Below, piece by piece: positions 1 to 9,509 of a stretch of DNA of 64,000 nucleotides. Origin of the DNA: Actinomadura pelletieri DSM 43383. Its GTDB lineage: Bacteria; Actinomycetota; Actinomycetes; Streptosporangiales; Streptosporangiaceae. Location: NCBI RefSeq assembly GCF_003634705.1, contig NZ_RBWU01000001.1, forward strand, positions 1,054,001 to 1,118,000. The letters are read 5' to 3'. A model generated the notes under the pieces. That model ran no database searches. It had not been told where the DNA came from and worked only from the letters and a program-made list of their open reading frames with translations. Every line of letters starts with the position of its first letter. The first letter of the stretch is position 1. The position numbers were made by a program, and so were the translations under genes.

Positions 1-92
1 CGCAGCCCGTTCACCGAACCGGGACAGGCGGGCCGCCACGATGAGCTCCGGCCTCGTGCGACGAGCCCCGAGGCATACGGGCCACCCCCGGG

Positions 93-998
93 TCAGGCGA
101 CCGGCGTTCCGGTGGCCGCGTCGCGCCGATTCCAGATCCGGTCGGTGAAGTCGGCGATCAGGGGGGCGATCTGCGGCAGGTGGTCTTCGAGGGCGAAGTG
201 GCCGGTGTCGAACAGATGAAGCTCGGCGGCGGGGAGATCACGCAGATACGCGTGGGCGCCGGGCGCCGGGAAGAACGGGTCGCGGGCGCCCCAGGCGATG
301 AGCGTCGGCGGAGTGTGCTCGCGCAGCCAGGCCTGCCAGGCGTCGTAGCGTTCGACGTTGGAGTGGTAGTCGAACGCGAGCGCGACCTGTGCTTCCTTGC
401 GTCCGGGAAGGTCGAGGAAGTGCTGGTCGAGCGTCCAGCCGTCGGGCGCGATCGACTCCGGGTCGGTGACGCCGGTCTCGTACTGGCCGCGCGTGCCGGA
501 CGGCGTCAGCAGCGCGCGGATCGTCTCCTCCGCGCCCGGCGTGCCGGGACGCAACGCGATGAACTCGCGGGCCGCGTCCGACAGGCCCTCCTCGTAGGCG
601 TTGCCGTTCTGCACGATCAGGCCCGCGATGCACTCCGGACGCCGCTCGGCGAGCCGGAAGCCGACCGGGACGCCGAAGTCGAACATGTACATCACGAAGC
701 GCTCGAGACCGAGCCCCCGCACGAACCCCTCGGTGACATCGGCGAGCCGGTCGAAGGAGTAGACGAACCCGGCGGGCACCTCGGTGTGCCCGAACCCGGG
801 ATAGTCGGGCGCGATCAGCCGGTAGCGGGAGCCGAGCGCATCGATGAGCCGCCGGAACTGGTGCGACGCGGACGGAAAGCCGTGCAGCAGCAGCACGACG
901 GGTGCGTCCGGCCGCTCGGGCAGCGATTCGCGGTAGAAGACGCGGACCCCGTCGACGTCGAGGTGCCGGTGAACGATACGGGCGGCAACAGAAAGCAT
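93..998 (-). CDS. alpha/beta hydrolase, haloalkane dehalogenase/epoxide hydrolase-like
   Basis: A protein of about 301 residues with the alpha/beta-hydrolase fold. The oxyanion motif LLLHGFPSASHQF lies near residue 40. The nucleophile elbow reads MFDFGVPVG near residue 107, so an Asp replaces the usual Ser, as in haloalkane dehalogenases and epoxide hydrolases. The catalytic His sits in DTGHFALEDH near the C-terminus. The substrate cannot be told. I chose the ATG at 998 because AAAGG lies at a good distance upstream; a GTG at 1013 is the alternative. It is divergent from a CGNR regulator, and the shared gap carries repeated GCATTAG motifs, so that regulator may control it. Confidence 0.85.
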   Translation of the reverse strand: MLSVAARIVHRHLDVDGVRVFYRESLPERPDAPVVLLLHGFPSASHQFRRLIDALGSRYRLIAPDYPGFGHTEVPAGFVYSFDRLADVTEGFVRGLGLERFVMYMFDFGVPVGFRLAERRPECIAGLIVQNGNAYEEGLSDAAREFIALRPGTPGAEETIRALLTPSGTRGQYETGVTDPESIAPDGWTLDQHFLDLPGRKEAQVALAFDYHSNVERYDAWQAWLREHTPPTLIAWGARDPFFPAPGAHAYLRDLPAAELHLFDTGHFALEDHLPQIAPLIADFTDRIWNRRDAATGTPVA

Positions 999-999
999 C

Positions 1000-1062
1000 C
1001 TAATGCCTTTCACTCGATCTGAAGCATTAGCCTAACGCATCATCACCTCCATGTAGCATTAG
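1000..1062. promoter_or_regulatory. divergent control region with repeated GCATTAG boxes
   Basis: Four related 7-mers lie between the divergent hydrolase and CGNR genes: CTAATGC at 1000-1006, GCATTAG at 1024-1030, CTAACGC at 1032-1038 and GCATTAG at 1056-1062. The middle two form a near-perfect inverted repeat around 1031. The last box ends four bases before the CGNR start codon, so a protein bound there would block its own expression. This is a likely operator cluster for the CGNR protein (inference). Confidence 0.5.
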
Positions 1063-1065
1063 TCC

Positions 1066-1617
1066 ATGAGTGACCTCGTTCCGCTGATCGGGGAACCGCC
1101 CGCCCTGGACCTGGTGAACACCCGCACCGCCGTGGGAGACCTCCTCACCACCACCGACGACCTGCGCACATGGCTGCGCCTGGAGGCCACCCGCTTCCCC
1201 CAGGTGGACGCCCTGCGCGCCGACGCCGATCTGGCCGCCATACGCCGACTTCGCGAACACACGTCCCGCCTGATCGACCACGCCCGCCACGGCACGCCAC
1301 CACCGGCGGACGACCTGAAGGCCCTCAACGAGACGCTGCAGGCCGCCCCCGCCATAACCGAACTGAGCTGGAACGGCTCCGCACTCACCGCGGCCCGCCA
1401 CCGCATCGGCACACCCGCCGCCCAACTGACGGCCTGGCTCGCCGAGGAGACCGCCGCGCTGCTGACCGACCCGGCCGTCACCAAGATCCGCCAGTGCGAG
1501 GCGGACGACTGCGTTCTCCTCTTCCTACCCGCCCACCCGCGCCGCCGCTGGTGCTCCCCCGACCGCTGCGGCAACCGCACCCGCGTAGCCCGCCACTACC
1601 ACCGCCACAGATCCTGA
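1066..1617 (+). CDS. CGNR zinc-finger / ABATE-domain transcriptional regulator
   Basis: A 183-residue protein. The N-terminal half starts with PLIGEPPALDLVNTR, typical of the ABATE (stress-induced) domain. The C-terminus holds a CGNR zinc finger, with Cys in RQCEADDC and in RRWCSPDRCGNRTRVARHY. Proteins with this layout are putative transcriptional regulators in actinobacteria, often beside a divergent enzyme gene. Here the neighbour is the alpha/beta hydrolase, and GCATTAG boxes lie in the shared promoter, which supports autoregulation and control of the hydrolase. The ligand is unknown. The next gene downstream is convergent, separated by tandem repeats. Confidence 0.88.
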   Translation: MSDLVPLIGEPPALDLVNTRTAVGDLLTTTDDLRTWLRLEATRFPQVDALRADADLAAIRRLREHTSRLIDHARHGTPPPADDLKALNETLQAAPAITELSWNGSALTAARHRIGTPAAQLTAWLAEETAALLTDPAVTKIRQCEADDCVLLFLPAHPRRRWCSPDRCGNRTRVARHYHRHRS

Positions 1618-1669
1618 CGAAGACCCGCCCCTAGGCACCGCCGCGAACGCGGCCGTAGTAGCAGGACCG

Positions 1670-2140
1670 CTTCGACGTGACCTGGCCCCGCGCGCGAACG
1701 CGTGACCCACCCGGTGCAGCGATATCGGAGGCGAGCGAAACCGGCGGATCGCGAAGCGACGCGGCGTTCGTCCAGGCCCGGTCACGCAGCGCGAATTGGG
1801 CCGGGATTACGAAAAAGCATGGGCCTGCTTCGAGGTGACCTCAGCCCGCGCGCGAGCGCGTGACCCGCCCGGTGCAGCGACCCCGGAGGCGAGCGAAACC
1901 GGCGGATCGCGAAGCGACGCGGCGTTTGTCCAGGCCCGGTCACGCAGCGCGAGTTGGGCCGGGATTACGAAAAAGCATGGGCCTGCTTCGAGGTGACCTC
2001 AGCCCGCGCGCGAACGCGTTACCCACCCGGTGCAGCGAAGCCGGAGGCGAGCGGAGCCGGGTGGATCGCGAAGCGATGTCGCGTTCGCCCCAGGAACGGT
2101 CACGTAGCGAGCCGCTAGGCGAGCGAAGTGGGCCGGTCCT
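1670..2140. repeat. three tandem copies of a 158-bp GC-rich repeat
   Basis: The phrase CTTCGAGGTGACCTCAGCCC, with variants, begins at 1670, 1828 and 1986, giving a 158-bp period. Each unit contains short GGCGAGCGAA / GGATCGCGAAGCGA segments and a GGAACGGTCACG-like end. No convincing protein is encoded. The block fills the gap between two convergent genes (CGNR regulator and dioxygenase). The same family occurs in opposite orientation at 7510-8000, again between convergent genes. Confidence 0.85.
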
Positions 2141-2141
2141 G

Positions 2142-3032
2142 CTAGAACACAGTGGGGGTGGTTCGGGTGTCTATGCCGATGGTGAGTGCGGCGGTGTAGC
2201 CGGTGGCGTCGCCGGTGACGGTGGCCAGTTGGTGGGCGGCCTTGTCCTCTTTGAAGATGAGGTCGGTTTCCAGGGTGATTCCCGCGAGGGTTTGGAGGGA
2301 TCGCTGGTAGCCCTGCTGTGCGTATACCTTGTCGCAGACGTCCTTCGGTAGGGCGAGTTGCGAGATGGCGATCGTTTTTGTGGCGTCGGTGATGTCGGCT
2401 TGGGTGGCGTAGACCTCGAAGTGGACGTGCGGCCAGCGTCCGGGGTAGCAGCCGGGGAAGATGCTGGTGAACTTCACCTTTCCGGAGTCGTCGGCGATCT
2501 GCACGCCGCGCAGGAAGTTCTCCTTCTCGACCCCTTCGGAGTACATGGAGTAGGCGCCGTCGCGGTCGCAGTGCCAGACGTAGACGGCCGCTCCCGCGAA
2601 CGGCGCGGCGTTCTTGGCGAGGTCGGAGATGGTCAGTTCCATCGTCATCGGCACGCCCTCGGCGGTGCCGTTCGCCGTGCCGAAGCTCGATCTGATGTCG
2701 CTGCGGATGATGCCGCTCTGCTCCAGGACGTCCGGTCCGTTGGAGCCGTCGCCGGGGTAGGGGCCGGCGGTCTCGTCCGGGATCTCGTTGGATGAGGTGC
2801 TCGCCGACGCCGACGCGGAGGACGAAGCGGAGGGTGGGTTGTCGTCGCCGGCGCAGGCCGCCAGGCCGAGGCCGGCCGCTCCGAGACCGAGCAGGCCCAG
2901 CATCCGCCGTCGATTCAGCAGGGTGCCGAGGTCGAAGCCGAGTCCCTGGTCGACGAGTTCCTCGTCGGGACGGGCAAGGGCACGGCCCTCGAACTCCGTG
3001 CCCTGTTTCCGGCTTCCGTGACGTTCAGCCAT
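2142..3032 (-). CDS. intradiol ring-cleavage dioxygenase-like Tat lipoprotein
   Basis: About 296 residues from the ATG at 3032, which follows a GGAG motif; the frame is open further upstream but that part looks non-coding. The N-terminus has a twin-arginine region (LLNRRRMLGLLGLGAAG) followed by a lipobox ending LAAC, so export by Tat and lipid anchoring are likely. A Ser/Ala-rich linker follows. The remainder matches extracellular intradiol dioxygenase-like proteins: AAVYVWHCDRDGAYSMYS supplies the Tyr/His region and GRWPHVHFEVY holds the His pair that usually binds ferric iron. The true substrate is unknown, since many such secreted relatives have no assigned one. The downstream neighbour is convergent. 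Confidence 0.85.
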   Translation of the reverse strand: MAERHGSRKQGTEFEGRALARPDEELVDQGLGFDLGTLLNRRRMLGLLGLGAAGLGLAACAGDDNPPSASSSASASASTSSNEIPDETAGPYPGDGSNGPDVLEQSGIIRSDIRSSFGTANGTAEGVPMTMELTISDLAKNAAPFAGAAVYVWHCDRDGAYSMYSEGVEKENFLRGVQIADDSGKVKFTSIFPGCYPGRWPHVHFEVYATQADITDATKTIAISQLALPKDVCDKVYAQQGYQRSLQTLAGITLETDLIFKEDKAAHQLATVTGDATGYTAALTIGIDTRTTPTVF

Positions 3033-3171
3033 ACATGCTCCGTTTGCCCTAGCCACTGCGGGTGTGCCCGCCACTGTCCGCAGCATAAGTGCGGAGCATC
3101 TTTCCCTGTGCGTCCGGCCGGGGAGGTTTCGATCGAGGTCAGCGCGCCGGGGCGGCACGTTCCGGGGGCGG

Positions 3172-4809
3172 TCAGAGGAGGCTGGCGCCCCAGACGACGG
3201 CGATCGTGTGGGGGTCGCCGGCGGTGTCGGTGAAGGTGAGGGTGGCTCGTCCGGGGAGTCTGAGGAGGGCCTCGCGGAGGGTGAGGGTCACCTGGGTCTC
3301 GCCGTTCTCGGGCATGTCGCCCCGGGTCTTGGACAGGACGATGTTGTCGGTCGACGACGTCACCGTCCACTGGACGGGTCCCTGTTTGGCCGAGAGGAAG
3401 ACGTCGGCGGTCTTCTTGCCGTACAGCTCGACCTTCCCCGGGCCGACGACGAGGACGCCGGGCCGCGCGGGCGGTGGGTCGGACGAGGGCGGTGCCGGGC
3501 TGCTCGGATTCTCGGCGGGCTTCTCGGCGGAGGGAGGGGCGACGGGGGATTGGCCGGGGCGATTCGGCGCGCCGCCCGGTCCTGCGGAGCCCGGCCCGCC
3601 TTCCGGTCCGCCGCCGGGTGCGCGGGCCGCGGGTCTGCCGTGGCCCGTCCCGTCCTGGGGTGACTCGTGGGTGATGGACGGCTGTGGATCCGTGCGGAAC
3701 GGCGGCCACGAGAGCGGGTCGCCGTCGATTCCCGTCCCCATGGAGAACACGGCGATGAGCGCGGCGGCGAGCGCGCCCGCCATCGCCCCGCCGGTGAACA
3801 GCCACCGCTTCGTGAACGGCGACGGGACGTCCGGCTGGGACGGCAGCCCGGACGGTGTGAGTGTGCCGCCCCGGGCGGCGATGTCGGCGCGGTATCCGGC
3901 GAGTTCCGGGTCCGTCGCGGTGTGCATGACGCGGTGGCGGAGCGCCGCGGGGAGGACGGGAGCGGGTGCCCGGCTCAGCAGCGCCGCCGTGGTCACTCGG
4001 CTGCGGCGCAGGCAGGCGGGGCAGTCGGCGACGTGTTGTTCCGTGGACGGGTCTGTGGGGGGCGGCTCGTTCGCGTCCGGGGGCCTTCTGCCGCCCGGTG
4101 GCTCGGTGGCGGGTGGTGGCTCCGCCTCCTTCTTGGCCGGGGCGCGGGCGGCCAGGACGGCGACGGCCGTGGAGCGCGGCTCCTCCGGGACGTCCTCGGC
4201 CTTCGTGGCGGACGCGCAGGCCCGGTCGGCGCGGGAGATCTCCTTGCGCAGCGCCGTCTCGAGGTTCGCCCGCCCGCGGCGGACCCGTGTCGCGGCGCGC
4301 CGGGACGACAGGCCGAGCGTCGCGCCGAGGCGGGCGGGACGCAGCCCGTGGCGGAACGCCAGCAGCATGATCTCCTGCTCGGCGGGCGTGAGACGGGCCA
4401 GGCAGGCGCGCAGGAGGCCGTGGAGTTCGTCGAAAGGCGGCCAGTCGGGGGCGGGGGCGTCCGGCTCGGCGTCGGTGAGGAGCGGGACGTCGGAGAACTC
4501 GGCGTCCCGATCCCAGAAAAGGTGCTTGGCCCGGCCGCGCCGGATGCAGCGGCGGCGGGCCGCCCCGTACAGCCAGGAACTCAGGTACAGGTGGTCACGC
4601 ATCCGGGGCGCGCGGCGGCACGCGTCGATGAACGTGTCATGGACGATGTCCGCCGCGACTTTCTCATCACCGGACATTGACAGGGCGTAGTCATAAATGC
4701 GCTCGCCGTACCGGTCATAGAGTGCCGCGAGGGCCCTGTCGTCGCCGTCGTGCAGTCCCTTGACCAATATCCGGTCGGACGCGTCTGCGTAGGGCGACAA
4801 CCTGGGCAT
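3172..4809 (-). CDS. ECF sigma factor fused to zinc anti-sigma domain, membrane segment and extracytoplasmic tail
   Basis: A 545-residue fusion. Residues about 10-100 are sigma region 2 (ALYDRYGERIYDYALSM, AADIVHDTFIDAC). Region 4 follows at about 140-205 (LTPAEQEIMLLAF, a helix-turn-helix). Near residue 260 the motif EQHVADCPACLR fits the H-x3-C-x2-C of zinc-binding anti-sigma domains. A hydrophobic span at about 332-355 follows, then a long Pro/Gly-rich linker and a C-terminal beta-rich domain that would lie outside the cell. Sigma and its regulator therefore appear to be one polypeptide tethered to the membrane. Sigma factors with such C-terminal extensions are known in actinobacteria. Release presumably needs proteolysis or a conformational change (inference). 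Confidence 0.85.
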   Translation of the reverse strand: MPRLSPYADASDRILVKGLHDGDDRALAALYDRYGERIYDYALSMSGDEKVAADIVHDTFIDACRRAPRMRDHLYLSSWLYGAARRRCIRRGRAKHLFWDRDAEFSDVPLLTDAEPDAPAPDWPPFDELHGLLRACLARLTPAEQEIMLLAFRHGLRPARLGATLGLSSRRAATRVRRGRANLETALRKEISRADRACASATKAEDVPEEPRSTAVAVLAARAPAKKEAEPPPATEPPGGRRPPDANEPPPTDPSTEQHVADCPACLRRSRVTTAALLSRAPAPVLPAALRHRVMHTATDPELAGYRADIAARGGTLTPSGLPSQPDVPSPFTKRWLFTGGAMAGALAAALIAVFSMGTGIDGDPLSWPPFRTDPQPSITHESPQDGTGHGRPAARAPGGGPEGGPGSAGPGGAPNRPGQSPVAPPSAEKPAENPSSPAPPSSDPPPARPGVLVVGPGKVELYGKKTADVFLSAKQGPVQWTVTSSTDNIVLSKTRGDMPENGETQVTLTLREALLRLPGRATLTFTDTAGDPHTIAVVWGASLL

Positions 4810-5013
4810 TCACGCTCCCGGGACCGGCATGGAGTGTCCGTCCACATGGGGATCGTCCGGACAATCGGCTCACCCTACATACACCCAAGAACCCCACTCG
4901 CACCACAAGATGCGAGGAAATCACCATTAAGGTGACCTCAGGGTGAGATGTCGCTTCTCTCTGTGATCAACATCGGTGTCATGACTCAGCGTCAGAATCG
5001 AGTCAGCCCGGCG

Positions 5014-5051
5014 GCGTCGGCCCACGGGAAACCGTCCCGGTGGGCCGACGC
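5014..5051 (-). terminator. hairpin terminator downstream of the aldolase gene
   Basis: A perfect 12-bp inverted repeat pairs GCGTCGGCCCAC (5014-5025) with GTGGGCCGACGC (5040-5051), with a further CGGGA/TCCCG pairing inside. It lies 13 bp past the aldolase stop codon. There is no clear T-tract, as is common in high-GC actinobacteria. Confidence 0.7.
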
Positions 5052-5063
5052 GATCACGTGGCG

Positions 5064-6086
<1,023 letters not shown>

Positions 6087-6317
6087 TGGTCAGCGTCCTT
6101 TCATACGGAGTGAACCCTCCATCCGGCCTCGCCGCCGGAGCCTCCCTGACACAAGGCCGGAGGTGTTCAGATGTGCCGCCGGGCGAACCAGCGGGCGGTA
6201 GCACCCGGACGTCCGCCTACCCAGGGTGAGGGCCCTGGTCACGTCATCCGGGCCGGGCGTGCCGTCCTCGCCCAGTATCCCGCCTAATCGGAGCGTGGGG
6301 AAAGGTACGCTCGCTGG

Positions 6318-7043
6318 GTGGATCTCTTGACCCTGCCTCTGAGCATCACCGAGTGGCTGCACCCGACCGCGTGGCTGGAACTGTTCGGCACCTTCGCGAC
6401 CATCGGCGTCCTCGCCATCATCTTCGCTGAGACCGGACTGCTGTTCGGTTGCATCCTGCCGGGCGACTCGCTGCTGTTCACGGCGGGGATCCTCACGGCG
6501 GTCTCGACCATCAACGGGCAGGAGTTCCAGCCGCTGTCGCTGCCCTGGCTGCTGGTCGGCGGGCCCGTCGCGGCCATCGCCGGAGCCCAGCTCGGGCACT
6601 TCCTCGGCGCACGCTACGGACGCAAGCTGTTCGACAGACCCGACTCCAGGATCTTCAAGCACGAGTGGGTGGAGAAGGCCGAGTACTACTTCAACCGGTT
6701 CGGCCCGGCGAAGGCGGTCGTTCTGGCGCGGTTCATCCCGATCGTCCGGACGTTCCTCAACCCGCTCGCCGGGATGCTCGGCATGGACACGCGCCGCTTC
6801 TTCATCTGGAACTGCATCGGCGCCGTCCTCTGGACGGACAGCCTGTTCCTGATCGGTCACTTCCTCGGCGCCGAGGTGCCCGGTATCGAGCGTTTCATCC
6901 TGCCGGGGGTCGCGGTGATCCTCATCCTGTCGGTCATCCCGATCGTCCGGGAAGTCCTGAAGGGCCGCAAAGCGGACCAGGGTCCGAATAAGAATGGCCC
7001 CGAAGAGTCACGTCCGTCGCTCAGCGGTGACAGTTATCGCTAA
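6318..7043 (+). CDS. DedA-family membrane protein
   Basis: A 241-residue integral membrane protein starting at GTG. It has the DedA/SNARE-associated signature: an early FAETGLLFGCILPGDSLLF segment, then FGPAKAVVLARFIPIVRTFLNPLAGM with the conserved Arg residues and Pro. Several hydrophobic helices follow. DedA proteins are linked to lipid-carrier or phospholipid flipping and to membrane homeostasis. The tail is hydrophilic. A small one-span membrane protein starts 9 bp downstream and is probably co-transcribed. Confidence 0.9.
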   Translation: MDLLTLPLSITEWLHPTAWLELFGTFATIGVLAIIFAETGLLFGCILPGDSLLFTAGILTAVSTINGQEFQPLSLPWLLVGGPVAAIAGAQLGHFLGARYGRKLFDRPDSRIFKHEWVEKAEYYFNRFGPAKAVVLARFIPIVRTFLNPLAGMLGMDTRRFFIWNCIGAVLWTDSLFLIGHFLGAEVPGIERFILPGVAVILILSVIPIVREVLKGRKADQGPNKNGPEESRPSLSGDSYR

Positions 7044-7052
7044 CCTCCCCAT

Positions 7053-7508
7053 GTGGGACGTCATCGGTCGGACCCTAGGGGTCTCGCGCGCATACTGATC
7101 GCGGCTTTGGCCGTCGCGGCCGCTTTGGCCCTTCTCATCGGCGGCGGCGTGGCCCTGGTCAACGCGGTGACCGGCGAGCCCGAGAAGACCGGCCCGTCGT
7201 CGGCGAGTTCACCGTCCATCGAGGACACCCCGTCCGCGGACATCTCGAAGACGCAGGCGACGGTCGTTCCCCTGGTCATCCGGGTGACGGGCCAGGCGAC
7301 GAACGTCCTGGTCCAGGTCGCCGGGACCCGCGGGAAGATCCTCACCAAGGGCGTCCTCGGCTCGGGCGAGACCCGCCAGTACGAGGTGGCGCCCCTCCAG
7401 GTCGTCGCCGCCAACGGCGGAGCGCTCCAGGTCGTCATCTACGGCCAGGTGCAACCCGCCAAGCCGGAGGGCCGCCGCGCCACCTGGTTCGTGAACGCCC
7501 GCGACTGA
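7053..7508 (+). CDS. single-span membrane protein of unknown function
   Basis: A 151-residue protein beginning at GTG (7053). A basic N-terminus (GRHRSDPRGLAR) precedes one hydrophobic helix (ILIAALAVAAALALLIGGG). A Ser/Thr/Pro linker follows, then a compact beta-rich domain, predicted outside. No family is recognised. It starts 9 bp after the DedA gene, so co-expression is likely. The gene ends at a block of intergenic repeats that separates it from convergent pyrE. Confidence 0.7.
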   Translation: MGRHRSDPRGLARILIAALAVAAALALLIGGGVALVNAVTGEPEKTGPSSASSPSIEDTPSADISKTQATVVPLVIRVTGQATNVLVQVAGTRGKILTKGVLGSGETRQYEVAPLQVVAANGGALQVVIYGQVQPAKPEGRRATWFVNARD

Positions 7509-7509
7509 A

Positions 7510-8000
7510 TTTATTGCAGGAACGGCCCACTGCGCTCGCCTTGCGGCTCGCTACGTGACCGTTCCTGGGGCGAACGCGCATCGCTTCGCGATCCGCCCGG
7601 CTCCGCTCGCCTTCGGCTTCGCTCCACCGGGCGGGTAACGCGTTCGCGTGCGGGCTGAGGCTGTTTTTATTGCAGGAACGGCCCACTTTGCTCGCCTGGC
7701 GGCTCGCTACGTGACCGTTCCTGGGGCGAACGCGGCATCGCTTCGCGATCCGCCCGGCTCCGCTCGCCTCCGGCGTCGCTGCACCGGGCGGGTAACGCGT
7801 TCGCGTGCGGGCTGAGGCCACATCGAAACACGCCTGGCCTTTCGCGGTCCCGGCCCGCTTCGGTCACCTGGCGGCCTACTGCGTGACCGCCCATGGGCGG
7901 ACGCGGGTTCGCTCGGCGATCGGCCCGGCTCCGCTGGCCTGCGGCATCGTTTCAACGCGCGATCACGCGCTCGCGTGCGGGACCGAGGCCACGTTGGGAC
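7510..8000. repeat. three tandem copies of the 158-bp repeat family, inverted relative to 1670-2140
   Basis: The unit starting TTTATTGCAGGAACGGCCCA begins near 7510 and again near 7668, with a more diverged third copy to about 8000. Each holds GCGAACGCG, TCGCTTCGCGATCCG and CGGGTAACGCGTTCGCG segments, which are reverse complements of the units at 1670-2140. The block again lies exactly between two convergent genes (7508 and 8006). Nothing coding is seen. Confidence 0.85.
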
Positions 8001-8005
8001 GCGTG

Positions 8006-8542
8006 CTAGTCGAGGCCGAGGTCGGCCACGTCGTAGGGGTGGCGGTAGACGAGGCCCTCCTCGGCGATCCGGGCGGCCGCGCCGCGCTCCAGGATCGTCG
8101 CGACCGCCACGACCTCCGCGCCCGCCTCCCGCAGCGCCTCCACCGCGGTGAGGACGGAGCCGCCGGTCGTCGAGGTGTCCTCCACGGCGAGCACCCGGCG
8201 TCCCGCGACGTCCGGGCCCTCGATGCGGCGCTGCAACCCGTGCGCCTTGCCCTCCTTGCGGACGACGAACGCGTCCAGCTCCCGCCCGCGGGCCGCCGCC
8301 GCGTGCAGCATCGCCGTCGCCACCGGGTCGGCGCCGAGCGTGAGCCCGCCGACGGCGTCGTAGTCCAGGTCGGCGGTCTCGTCCAGCATGACCCGTCCCA
8401 CCAGCGGCGCGGCCGTCCCGGCCAGCGTCACCCGCCGCAGGTCCACATACCAGGACGCCCGGCGCCCCGAGGAGAGCACGAAGTCCCCGTGCACCACGGC
8501 CCTGTCCTTGATCATCCGCAGCAGCTCATCACGATCGCTCAC
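8006..8542 (-). CDS. pyrE: orotate phosphoribosyltransferase
   Basis: A 178-residue enzyme that makes orotidine 5'-phosphate from orotate and PRPP in pyrimidine synthesis. The PRPP loop reads RRVLAVEDTSTTGGS near residues 120-135. An OPRTase-like N-terminus (HGDFVLSSGRRASWYVDLR) and the GGLTLGADPVA segment are present. Length is normal. The start lies only about 36 bp from the divergent hydrolase-like gene, so the two share a very short promoter region. It is isolated from other pyr genes in this window. Confidence 0.93.
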   Translation of the reverse strand: MSDRDELLRMIKDRAVVHGDFVLSSGRRASWYVDLRRVTLAGTAAPLVGRVMLDETADLDYDAVGGLTLGADPVATAMLHAAAARGRELDAFVVRKEGKAHGLQRRIEGPDVAGRRVLAVEDTSTTGGSVLTAVEALREAGAEVVAVATILERGAAARIAEEGLVYRHPYDVADLGLD

Positions 8543-8578
8543 GTGAAGACCCTATGCGGCCCCGGGTACGGTGCCCGC

Positions 8579-9097
8579 ATGAGGCCGGGAACCCTGATCC
8601 TGCTGCACGAACCGAACGCCACCGCCGCCGCCTGGGGCGATCTGCCCGAGATGCTCCGCTCATACGGCCTGGACGTGATCGCACCGGACGTCCCGGACGC
8701 CACCGGCCCCCGCTACATCGCCCGCGCCTCGCTCACCATCACCGCCACCGACCCCGCACCCCCGCTCGCCCTGGCCGCACACGGCGCCGCGGGCCCCCTC
8801 CTTCCCGGCATCGCCCTCGCCCAGCGCGCCGCACACCGTCCCATCGCCGCCTACATCTTCATCGACGCCGACCTGCCCCGCCTCGGCCGCCACCCGGACC
8901 CCGAGAACGACCTCCCCATGCCCCCAGATTGGCCGGAGGCGCCCTGCGGCTACCTCCGTACCCATAAAGACCGCGCCACCGCCCCCGACCACGACCAGGC
9001 GATCAGAGAGGCCCGCCTCCGCGGCTGGCAGACCACCGAACCCGACCCCCCAACCCCCCTCCCCCAATCCCTGAACAACCTCCTCACCTCCCTCTAA
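8579..9097 (+). CDS. short alpha/beta-hydrolase-like protein lacking the catalytic serine
   Basis: A 172-residue protein from the ATG at 8579. The N-terminus resembles alpha/beta hydrolases: TLILLHEPNATAAAWGDL as oxyanion strand and YGLDVIAPDVP after it. The expected nucleophile elbow reads AAHGAAG, with Ala where Ser should be. There is no obvious C-terminal catalytic His. It is much shorter than enzymatic members. It may be a non-catalytic remnant or a binding protein; function is unknown. It is divergent from pyrE and convergent with a TPR gene. Confidence 0.65.
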   Translation: MRPGTLILLHEPNATAAAWGDLPEMLRSYGLDVIAPDVPDATGPRYIARASLTITATDPAPPLALAAHGAAGPLLPGIALAQRAAHRPIAAYIFIDADLPRLGRHPDPENDLPMPPDWPEAPCGYLRTHKDRATAPDHDQAIREARLRGWQTTEPDPPTPLPQSLNNLLTSL

Positions 9098-9203
9098 CCC
9101 CACCCACACGACCTGCCGCCACACGTCCCCGCCCACCGCCCCTGGACGACTCACTCTCACGCCACGTGGACCCGAACCTCAGCCACCCCACGGCTCGCGC
9201 GCC

Positions 9204-9476
9204 GGAGGTTGCGTGAATCGTCGACGTGGGTGACTGCGGCGACGCTGCGCACGTCCGGTGCGGGCATGACGGGCCGTACCGGCGGTATGGCGATTGCCTG
9301 TGTCGCGACGCGGTTGCAGGGGGTTGGCTTTGCTGTGCTAACGAGGCGCCCTGGCGCTGGAGGTTGCGCGAATCGTCGACGTGGGTGACTGCGGCGACGC
9401 TGCGCACGTCCGGTGCGGGCATGCCGGGCCGTGCCGGCGGTATGGCGATCGCCTGTGTCGCGACGCGGTTGCAGGG
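9204..9476. repeat. two direct copies of a roughly 118-bp repeat, 155 bp apart
   Basis: Copies at 9204-9321 and 9359-9476 share GGAGGTTGCG, AATCGTCGACGTGGGTGACT, GCGCACGTCCGGTGCGGGCA and GTCGCGACGCGGTTGCAGG with only a few differences. They fill the roughly 410-bp gap between two convergent genes (9097 and 9510). The sequence is unrelated to the 158-bp family, but it occupies the same kind of site. No protein is evident. Confidence 0.8.
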
Positions 9477-9509
9477 GCCCTCCTGGGCTAACACGGCCCC
9501 TGGGTCGCT

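Noticed and set aside
1670..2140. CRISPR-like array
   Set aside because: Units are 158 bp and repeat throughout their length, with no unique spacers and no cas genes.
7805..8578. Plus-strand frame leading into the hydrolase-like gene
   Set aside because: Runs through repeats and antisense to pyrE; the hydrolase fold starts at 8579.
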